Shown: piece after piece, positions 40,001 through 52,000 of the stretch | How positions within the stretch are numbered: the first letter of the stretch is position 1 | How the letters are laid out: the number at the start of each line of letters is the position of its first letter | Position numbers and translations under genes: made by a program | DNA from: Methanobrevibacter sp. | Lineage (GTDB): Archaea > Methanobacteriota > Methanobacteria > Methanobacteriales > Methanobacteriaceae | Assembly: GCA_017553445.1 (NCBI GenBank) | Contig: JAFZMD010000023.1 | Span: forward strand, 1-53,575 | DNA length: 53,575 nt | Reading direction: 5' to 3' | Notes under the pieces: generated by a model | The model's database searches: none | Told to the model about the DNA's origin: nothing | Seen by the model: only the letters and a program-made list of their open reading frames with translations

Positions 40001-43000
40001 ACTACTCATGAAGTAATTCAAACAGTAGTTGTAAATTCAACTAATTATGAATCTCATACTAGGGGAGGTAGGTTATATGTGTCTTTCAGTGATTTGAAGG
40101 CTAATACAACTTATAATATTACTGTTTCATTTTCCGATGAGTATCATATGGAAAAAACAAATTCTACACTAGTAACAGCTCACGGTGAAAAGATTGGTCA
40201 ATTCAGACTTCTTCAAAATTTAATCAATGATGCTGTTAATCGTGGTGAATCTGAAATTGTTTTAAATAGGACTTTCACTTTTACTCCGGTGGACGACCAT
40301 GGAAAGACAGATAATATGGATGACAGATGTATTAATTTAACAAATATTAATTATCCATTTACGATTCGTGGTGATAACTGGCGTATTGATGCGGCAGGAT
40401 ATTCCAGAATATTTTATATAACTTCTCCTAATGTTACTATTGAAAATGTTGTATTAGTTGGAGGTAATGCCAGTGGTGAATTTGGTGATGGTATTGATAT
40501 GGGAGGAGCCATATACTGGGCTGGAGCTAACGGTACTTTAATAGGTTCAATCATTGATAGAAATAATGCAAGTATTGGTGGAGGAATTTATTATAATGTA
40601 ACTGCTCCTGATTGTAAGATTATCAATACAACATTCATATATAACAATGCAGTTACCAACGGTGGAGCTATTGATTGTAATGCTTCCAGAATGGAATTAA
40701 TAAATACTACATTCCAAGAAAACCATGCACATACTGGTGCGGCGTTATGTAGGGAAATTAATGCAACTGAAGGTCATGGTAACAATAATACATTTATAGG
40801 TAACTATGCGGATTATGCTGGAGCAGCACTTGCATGGATTAATGCAACAAGAATTTCAATTAACAACTACCACTTCTCTCATAACTATGTTGGTTATAGT
40901 GGTGGAGCAATATATGTTGGTGAAGGCAGTAAAAATTGTGAAATACTTAATTGTGATTTTGAAGGCAATTATGTGGATAACTCTACAGGAGGACACGGTG
41001 GTGCTATTGAATGGTATTCTGAAGCAGGTATCGTTGTAAATTCCTCTTTCATTAAAAACCATGCATATGATGGTGGTGCAATTTATGTAGGTAGTGGGTC
41101 TGGTGAAATCAATATTACAAACTCAACTTTCGGTGATAATTATGCTACTACTACCGGTGGTGCTATCAGTATTGAAGCATCTGCTGTTACTGTTAATGCA
41201 TCTAATTTCTATAATAATAAAGCTCAAAAAGGTGGGGCATTATATGTAGGTGGTGTAGGTACCAGTAATTACATATATTCATCTGTTTTCGAAGGAAATA
41301 TAGCTACAGGAACCGGCCATATGGATGGTCTTGGTGGAGCTATTGATTGGGTTGCTTCTTCAGGTACTATTATCGATACAGAATTTACAAGCAACTGTGC
41401 TGATTATGGTGGTGGAGTATACTTCGGTGGAAGATCAGAAGAAAGTATTATTACAAGCTGTATATTCACAGATAACCATGCTAAATACAATGGTGGTGCT
41501 ATTGACTGTAATTCATCTAAAATGTATTTAACCCACACAATATTTGATGGTAACTATGCACAATTCGGTTCTGCTTTATGTAGGGAAACTAACGCTAAAA
41601 GTGGTTCTGGAGAAAACAATACTTTCATAAATAACCACGCTTATGTTTCAGGTGCAGCTTTAGGATGGATGGGATCTATTGGTATTAAAATTACTAATTA
41701 CACATTCATCAATAACTCAGCTGATGTTAGTGGTGGAGCGATTTATGTAGGTCCAAACAGTCATAACTGTTCAGTTATTGACTGTACCTTTGAAGATAAC
41801 TATATAACGAATAAGACTGATGGTTGGGATAACGAAATGAGTTGGCAAGCATGGGACGACACTACAATGCATTTCATCACAAGCCGTACTGATGATGAAA
41901 GTTTAATTAATACAATTGACATATTTGAACGCGATACTATATCTTATTATAAGACTGTCGAAGACCTTGACAATCTATTAAGTGTCGGTGGAGCAATCAA
42001 TATTCAAGCAGCCAATGCAACAATTAATGACACTGACTTCACTAGAAATATTGCTAACTTAGGTGGTGCAATATATGTCGGTGCCAATTCAGGTGCTACT
42101 ACCCTTAACAGAACAGTATTCAGAGAAAATATTGCTTATACTCGTGGTGGAGCAGTCAATTTACACGCTTCAGCAGTACATATTGATGACGGTGAATTCT
42201 ATAACAACATCGCTATTAACGGTAGTGCATTATATGTCGGTGGTGTAGGTACTGAAAACAAAGTCCATGGGTCCATCTTTGAAGGAAACAACGCAACAGG
42301 TTACGGTGGAGGTATCTATTGGGTAGCTCATGAAGGTGAAATATTCAATTCTCAATTCACCAATAACTGGGCTGAGTATGGTGGAGGTATCTACTTGAAT
42401 GGTAGATCTGCTAATACAAACATTACTAACACAACATTCAAATCAAACACCGCTCTTAAAAACGGTGGTGCTATAGACTGTAATGCATCAAACATTGGAA
42501 TTTACAACCTTACCTTTGATTCCAACATTGCAGGCGAATATGGTGCTGCTTTATGTAGGGAAGTCGGTGCAACATCAGGTCATGGTACAAACAATACATT
42601 CAAATCAAATTATGCAGGAATCTCAGGTGCAGCTCTTGCCTGGCTGAATGTTAAAAATATCCATATCATTGATTATACTTTCATTGACAATTCTGCCGGA
42701 ACTAGTGGTGGAGCTATTTACGCATCACAAGGCAGTGACAATTGTATTATTGAAAATTGTGCCTTTGATGGAAACTACTTAACCAATCTTACGGATTACC
42801 ACTTTGGTGGTGCAATTGACTGTGTTGCAGATAATATGACCATTAACATGTCTAAATTCAATAATAACCGTGCATATAATGGTGGTGCAGTATATGTTGG
42901 TAGTGGATCCAAATTTGTGCGTGTCTTGAATTCCAACTTCACTGAAAACAGGGCTACAGGCAGTGGTGGAGCTTTAGGATTAAAAGCAAATGATTTAACC

Positions 43001-46000
43001 ATTAATAATGTTACATTCAAATCCAACAAGGCAGAAATTCACGGTGGTGCACTCTATGCTGGAGGTACAGGTAAAAACAATACCATTACATATGCAGTAT
43101 TTGAAGATAACACTGCTGGAGACCATGGTGGAGCTATAGTCTGGCTTGCATCTGCTGGAGAAATAACATATTCCAATTTCACAGGAAACAAAGCTGTTTA
43201 CGGTGGAGGTATTTACTTAAATGGTGTTTCAAGTAACAGTAAAATAGCTAATGTTATCTTTGACAGCAACGAAGCTACTAAAAATGGTGGTGCTATTGAC
43301 TGTAATGCTACTATGATGGGTCTTAACAATACCATATTTAAGTATAATGTCGCAAAAGAATATGGTGCTGCTTTATGTAGGGAAGCTAATGCTACTGGTG
43401 GATACGGTGGAAACAACACATTCATCGGAAACTCTGCTGGAATTTCCGGTGCTGCTCTTGCATGGTTAGGTGTTGAAAACATTAGAATTAATAATTATCA
43501 CTTCTATAACAACACTGCAGAAGTAAGTGGTGGAGCAATATATGCAAACCACTTAAGTTCAAACTGTCAAATATTAAATTCAGAATTCGTAAACAGTTCT
43601 GTTATTAGAGGTGAAGGTGGAGACATTTGTTTGGAAGGTGCTAACGGAACCATAATCAATTCCACATTTGCAAACAGTATCTCCAAAAACGGTGGTTCAA
43701 TACATATCTGTGAGCATGGGGTTAATACAACAATTATCAATGCCACATTTACATTATGTACTTCCTTGGAAGATGGAGGTGTTATTGGAGTTCACTCTGA
43801 TAATTTAACGATTATAAATGCTACGTTCTTTGCAGGATTTGCTAAAGGCCGTGGTGGTGCAATTGCAGGAATTGGTGCAAATAATGCATTGATAACCAAT
43901 GCCACATTCAAATATAGTGGAACCGGTGGTCATTCAGATGCAAGTGGTAATTCCCTTAACTATGGTGGTTCAATCTATTGGGAACACGGATATAACGTTA
44001 CAGTTTCTAATGCATTCTTCTTTGAAAATAAGGCCGATAAGGATGGTGCATCTATTGCAATGAGGTACTGTGATAATATAACATTGTACAACTTGACACA
44101 TTACGGTAACCTTGCAGACAATTACGGTGGAGCAATGTCAATTTTCAATTCAACCAATGTTTTAATTGAATTAAATAACATATCTTATATGGCAAGCGGA
44201 TTTGGCGGTGGTGCACTATACTTATATAATGTAACTGCTAATATTAAGGATTCATCATTATATCACACATACCTTATTACTGCAACGGCTTTCGGTGGTG
44301 CAATTTATGCTAATGGTGAGGTAAATATTACCAATACTTCATTCATTGATTTTGATGCTACAAGTAAGGTTGGTGCTGCAATTTACTTTGAAAAAGGTAA
44401 TTTCACTTTAAGTGGAGATTATTTCAATGGTGCAAATGCCTTATGGATTAATAAAGGTGCTAATGTAACTATATTAACTAATAATATCACTGGAGAAAGA
44501 CCAACTAAGGATATAAACTATTTAAATAAACCGTATGATGTGGTAGAAAATCCTGTAAACTATGCTGTATGGAATAATGGTGACTTATCACTTGACAATA
44601 ACACATTTGATTATGTGATATTTAACAACGGAACAATATGGACCAATACTACAACTTGGGTTCTTGATAATACTACCTGGAATGAGACTTGGGGTACATT
44701 TTTCACATTCTTTGGCAATATTACGGATGACAATAATAACACAATTATTTCCGTACATACATTTGATACCTGGAATGATGTTTTCCCAGATGCGCCACAT
44801 TATCCAATGCCATACAATGCATTAGTGGATACTCTAATGTATTATCAAGGTAACTTTACAATATTTGGTCAAGATATCGGGCTTATGAAGAATACGGTTA
44901 AGAACGCTAGGGTCAATGTTAAAATGCCTACTAACATTACAGTAACTCACGGTGCTGAATATCTCGAAGATATTGAATTCAGTGTTAAAATATCCACTCC
45001 GGTTCAAAGTAACTATACCTTTGATACCAGTAAGTTAGTAATTAAAATCAATGACCAAGTAATTCCTAATGATCAAATAACATTCTATGGCAATGGTACT
45101 AAATGGAGTGTTGTTTATGCAAACTTCACCCAGCATCACATGAGAGTTGGAACTTATACAATAACTGCAGAATATCTGGGAGATGTTTTCCATGAAGCTT
45201 CTAAGAATGCAACTGATTTGGTTTTATTCTCACGTCCGATTTGGATTAAAGTTCATGCACAGGATATCTTCTATGGCCAAACACTTATTGTCAACATATC
45301 TTCCAATGCTACAAATACTGAAAACGGTAGGGTCAATATTACCATAGACGGTAAAACAGTAAGTCTTCCAGTACATCTTGAAGCAAATGGTACTGCCATA
45401 TACAAGATACCGAATGAGTATTATGCTACACTGATAGAGCCTGGAGAGCATATTATTGGTGTAATATTCTATAATGGTACATATTATGCGGTCCAATCCA
45501 ATTCATCTACTTTCAATGTATATAAGTTAGATACGCCGCTTGTTGTAAATGCAACAAACATTACATATGGTGAAAGTGAAAGAATTAACGTAACTGTCAA
45601 TAAAACCGCTACTGGTTATATTGCAGTACGTATTGGAAATGATGTTTATGTTGCAGTTATTGACAGTAATGGAACTGCTAAATTTAACATTAGTGGATTG
45701 GCTGCCGGAAATTATACTGCTACTGTAACGTTCCCTGGTGATAATCACTTCAATAATATTTCAAAAACTGTTACATTTAAAGTAAATGCAACTACGGCAT
45801 ATACATTTGATGTAAAAGTTGATAATGTTGAATACGGAAAGAATGCTACTGTAAGGGTATTGGTTCCTACAAATGCTAAAGGAAATGTATCAATCTATGT
45901 TGATGGTGTTTTCAAAGGAAATGTAACTGTTGTAAACGGTACTGCCCAATTAGATGTTGGAATATTGCCTGGTGGAGAACATGTTGTAAATGCAACTTAT

Positions 46001-49000
46001 AATGGGGACTCCACTTATGCCCGTAAGGATAAAAACAATACCAGATTCAATGTTACTGCAAATACCAGTTGGGACATGACCATAAAAGGTGACTATAAAC
46101 CATATGGTGAAGATTCAGTAATTACAATTACAACAAAACCTTACAACTTACAAGTGCGAAATGTAAATATTACAATTGATAATGTTTCCCATATCGTTCC
46201 TTTGGATGTTAATGGTACTGCTACTTTAACTTTGAATAACATTTCAGCAGGTTCACACAATGCAACTGTAAGCTATATTGGTGATCCTAACTATTCAAAT
46301 AAAACCAAAAAATTCTTCCCTAGCATTCCTAAAGCAACTCCTACACTTACCTTAACACAAAACGGCACTGATTTAACTGTCAGTGTAACTAGTGAAGCGG
46401 GTAATGTAACTGGTAATGTAACATTCCGTGTAAATAATGTGCTACATACCGTAGTTCTCGATGAGTTCGGAAATGCTACTTTATTTAATAATTTAACTCC
46501 TGGAAATAATTATGTAATTGTTACATATAACGGTAATGCCAACTATACTACTGCAGAAATAGCTGATGTTTACCATGTTGACAGATTCAATACTCAAATA
46601 ATTGTAAATGCAACAAACATTACCTATGGTGAAAACGAAATAATTAATGTAACTGTTAATGAAGGCGCAACAGGTTTCATTGCAATAACTATTGCAGGCC
46701 AAATTTATGTTTCAGTCATTAACAATGGAGTTGCTAGGTTCAGCATTCCTGGTTTGGCTGCTGATAATTATACTGATGTTGTTGCAACATATTATCCGGA
46801 CAATACTGACTTTGAAAGAAACTCTACTACATTTACATTTAGAGTTAATAGAACCAGTGACTATAAATTTGATATAAACGTTGAAAGTATGGAATACAAA
46901 CAAAATGCTACTGTATGGGTAGAATTGGAAACTTCAGCTACTGGAAATGCATCAATTTATATCGATAATGAATTTAGAGGAAATGTAACTATTGTGAATG
47001 GTGAAGGCGTATTAAGAAATATCGCTGGATTAGTGGGTGGAGATCACACTCTAAAAGTAGCTTATCATGGTGACTCTACATATGCTCCTAGAAATGAAAC
47101 AAAAACATTCAAGGTAAATCCAAATTCATCCTGGAGAGTGAGCATAACTGATGTTGACTACAGACCATATGGTGAAACTTCAACAATCAATGTAACAAAC
47201 ATTCCTTCAGATATTATAGGAACTACAATTGTCATACAGATTGATGGAGTTAACTATACCAGACCTATTGTTGATGGTAAAGCTACCTTAAGATTAAACA
47301 ATCTTTCTGCAGGTTCACATGTTGGATATGTAATTTATTCAGGTGATGCTAATTATGGACCAATAAATCAAACATTCCGTCCTAGTATTTCTAAAGCAGA
47401 ACCTACAATTACTTTAATACAAAATGGTACTGATGTAATTGCTACTGTCAGTGGCAATGCAACCGGTACTGTAACATTTACTGTAAATAATATAAGATAC
47501 ACGATAAATCTTGAAGGAAGAAATGCAACTCTAAGAAATAATTTAACTATAGGAAATAATTATGTCAGTGCTAAATATAATGGTGATCAGAATTATAGTA
47601 GTGTAGAGACGAATGATCTTTTCATTATTGGTAAAAACAATATAACTATTAGTGTTGATAATATTGTTACTCCAATTTATGTTGAAGGTCCTGTAACAAT
47701 TACAGCTGAATTGAATGAGTCTGTCACTGGTGAAGTTGTATTTAACATTAACGGTATGAATTACACTGTTCCAATTAATAATGCCAATACTACTAGCTAC
47801 ACTTACACTCCAGTTAATAATGCTACTTTAACGGTTATTGCTACATTTAAAGGCAATGCTAACTATTACAGTAATTCATCAGAGGAAAGACAGTTTACTG
47901 TAAATAGAAATCCTACAACCACTCAAGTTGCTTTAGCTAAAGGCACTATTTTAGTTGGTGAGGATGCAGTTGTCACCATTACAATGGATCCTTCAATCAA
48001 CACTACTGTGACTTTAAAAGTTGGAGATAGGACTTATAATGTTGCTGTTGTAAACGGTAAAGGTTATTATAATGTATCTGGTTTGGCTAATGATACTTAT
48101 GATGTGAATGTAACATTTGCAGGCAATTACAAATATGTCGAATCAAATGATACAGTTAAATTATATGTAAATAAAATCACTGATTACAACATTGTAATTG
48201 ATGCGGAAACTGTTATGGCTGGAGAATGGCAAATTATTAGAGTTATTTTCCCTAATGATGCAGTTGTAGATAATGCTAATTTAGTGTTTAAAGTTAATGG
48301 TACTCAATATCAACCAGATATTGATAATGGAATCGCATATTACAACTACACTGCTGTAAATAATGGATCATATGTTGTAAATGTAACTTACAGTGGGGAC
48401 AATAAATACTTTGCTAAAAATAACACTAAAGAATTTATTGCTACTCCTTCTACTTTATATAATATTGCTTTAAGTAAGGTTGTTCGTCCTTATGGTGAAG
48501 ACACAGTAATCACTGTTCAAATTCCTAAGGATGCTACTAAAAATGTTACTATTAGTGTTGACGGTATAGATTACTCACGTAAAGCTAACGCAGATGGTTA
48601 TGCTACTTTAATATTAAATAACTTGTCTGCGGGTTCACACGTAGTTAATGCTACTTATCCTGGTGGTGATTTATACCCAGAAAAATCTAAAATAGATACA
48701 TTTACAGTTGAAAAAGCAAAATCCAACATATCAGTTGAGTTCATAACTCCAATTTATGTCGGCGATAATGCTACAATTACCGTTACTATGGGTCAAGAAA
48801 TTAACGGAACTGTAATCTTAAGTGACGGTAAGAATAACTACAGTGTAACCGTTACAAATGGTGCTGGAAGATATAATATTACTGGTTTAGCTAATGATAC
48901 TTATAGCATTAAAGCAACATTTGAAGGTAATGAAAACTACACTGGAAATGTTTCTGAAATCAAAGATTTAAAAGTTAATAGAATAGCTACGGATATTAAT

Positions 49001-52000
49001 GTAACTGTTGAAACTTCTGTAACTTACGGCAATAAAGCTGTATTTACTGTTGAGTTAAACGCTACTATTAATACTACTGCTATTGTAACTGTTGACGGTA
49101 AAAACTATACTGTTGTTTTAACCAATGGTGTAGGCAAATTAAATGTATCTGAATTAAATGTGAATAATTATAAAGTAAATGTAACCTATAAAGGTGACGG
49201 TAAATATATTGCTTCAAACAATACTACTGCATTTAATGTGGTTCCTGCTAATTTAGGCGCTAAGGTTGTTGCATTAAATGTAACTGTTCAAGATAAGACT
49301 CAATTCATAATTAATGTTACTGATGACTTTAAAGGAAAAGTTAAAATCACTGTTGAAGGTGATGAATTATACGATGGTACTCCTGCAAGTTTACTTAGCT
49401 TAGATAAATTGACTGCAGGTGCTAAAATAGCTATAGTTGAGTTCTATGGTGACAGTAATTATGTACAATCACCTTTAAGTGTTAATTTCAATGTATCAAG
49501 AGTTACTCCTACCATTAATGTAACTATTCGTGACGTGACTTATCCTGCCAATGCTACTGCTACCATTAATATTACAAATAAGGCTAATGGTACTGTTAAC
49601 ATTACTGTTGGTACTAAAGTCTTTAACGGAACTGTATTGAATGGTATTGCTAGTGTTAATTTAACTGATTTGGCTGCTGGTTTAAAAGATGCTGTTGTTG
49701 AATTCTTCACAAGTGATGATTACAACAATAATGCAACTTCATCTGCTAATTTTGTTGTTAATCAGAACGGTTCAAATGTTGATATTGGATATGAGCAAGT
49801 TTATAAAGTTGGCGATTCTATATCACTTACTTTCAAAACCGAAAATTCCACTGGTGATTTAACCATTTATCTTAATGGTAAATATAATAATGCATCTGAA
49901 CATAATCCTGGAACTTTTGTATTAAATCTTGAGGAATTAGCTGAAGGTACTTACATTGTTAATGCTTATCTTGATGGTGATGAAAACTACACCGAATCCA
50001 ATAGAACTGTAACATTCATAGTAGTTAAAAATGATATTACAATCAGTGTTAATGACACCACTGATCCTGCCACTATTGTTGCCGGCACTCCTGTAACATT
50101 TACTGCTAACTTGAATGAAACAGTTACTGGTGATGTGATATTCACTATTGGTGGTGCAAACTACACTGCACATGTAGATAATGCTAATAACGTTAGTTAT
50201 ACATACACTCCGGTTAATAATGCTACTATAACTGTTGTTGCTACATTTGTTGGTAATTCTATGTATAATAGCAAGGTATCTGATGAAAAAGAATTCGCAG
50301 TTAATAAGATAGCTTCTGATATTAATGTGGCTGTTAAAAATATAATTTATGGTGAAGTGGCTGTTATTACAGTTACTATGAATCCTTCTATCAACGCTTC
50401 TGTTGTTGTTAATGTTGGTGGTAAAAACTATACTGTTGCTTTGACTAACGGTGTAGGTAAATTAAATGTATCCGGATTAAATGCGGCCAAAAACTATAAG
50501 GTAAATGTAAATTACACTGGTGACAGCAGATACTCTGCATGTAATAATACTACTACATTCAATGTTAATAAAGCTGCTTTAAGTCCTAGTGTCATAGCAT
50601 TAAATGTGACTGTTGAAGAATACCCTCAATTTGTCATTGATGTTCCTGATGACTTTACTGGACGTGTTGTGATTTCTGTTGATTCCGGTGCTTATTTATA
50701 TAATGGACAGGTTACTGGAAATCTACTCACTTCCGAAAGAATATTGCCTGCTGGTGAATACTTTGCTAATGTCATATTCAGGGATGATGCCAATTATAAT
50801 GAAAGCAAATTAGAAAACATTAAATTCACAGTTTCCAGAGTCACTCCTGAAATTAATGTAACCATTGATGATGTGACTTATCCGGGTAAAGCTGTTGCAG
50901 TTATTAAAATTACAAATAAGGCTACTGGTGATGTTAATGTCACTGTTGATGGTAAAGTATTCCCTGGACAAGTAACTGACGGTATTGGTAGAGTTGATTT
51001 AAAAGACTTGTCTGCAGGTAATAAAAATGCTAGCGTCGAGTTCATAGCTACTGATAAGTATAACAATAATGTAAATGCAACTTCCAGATTCATTATTTAT
51101 CCAAATAATTCACTTATTAATATTAAGGATAATGCTGGTGTTTATAAAGTTGGTCAAGATGTAGACATTAAATTTATTGCTGTTAACTCTACTGGTGATA
51201 TCACTATCTATATTAATGGTGAATATAATACTACATTAAGACATGGTATTGATGATGGTGTTAGCTGGAGTAATTTAACTGAAGGCGCTTATACTATTAC
51301 TGCTGTTTTAGCCGGTGATCAAAACTACACTGGATACACTACTACCACTTCATTCAAAGTAGTCAGAAACAATGTAACAATCAGCGTTAATGAAACTACT
51401 CTTCCTTCCACTATTGTTGCTGGAAGCCCTGTAACATTCACTGCTAACTTGAATGCGTCTGTAACCGGTGATGTGATATTCACTATCAATGGTGCAAACT
51501 ACACCGTACATGTTTCAGATGCTAAAGTTGCAACTTATGAATACACTCCAGTTAATAATGCTACAATAACTGTTGTTGCTACATATGCCGGTGACAATAA
51601 GTATAACAATAATGTCTCTACCCCAAAACACTTCAATGTTAACAGAATTTCCACTAGTGTTGAATTGATTGTTGATTCACCTATTATTGCTGGTGATGAT
51701 GCGACAATTAGGGTTAATATGGATCCTGATATTAATGGTACTGTTGTATTGAATGTCAGCGGCAAGTATTATAATGTTGCTGTTGTAAATGGAGTTGGAA
51801 CTTACACAGTCTCTAATTTGGCTAATGCTACTTACAATGTTACAGCAGTATTTGCCGGTGATGATAAATATGCCGGCAGTACTTCTGATACTGTACCTTT
51901 ACTTGTTAATAAAGTTCGCACTAAATTATCCATAAGCATTGATAAAACTTCTATTAGTGTTGGTGATAAGGCTGTTATCAGTATTATCTTAAATCAATCT

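Noticed and set aside
39731..40201. A possible gene boundary or frameshift between two adhesin genes
   Set aside because: The frame stays open through the linker without a stop. No signal peptide or ribosome-binding site precedes the second cap, so it is one gene.
31400..44400. Possible CRISPR or direct-repeat array because GGTGGTGC-like words recur constantly
   Set aside because: Spacing is irregular, the words are codons for GGA within an intact frame, and no cas gene is present.
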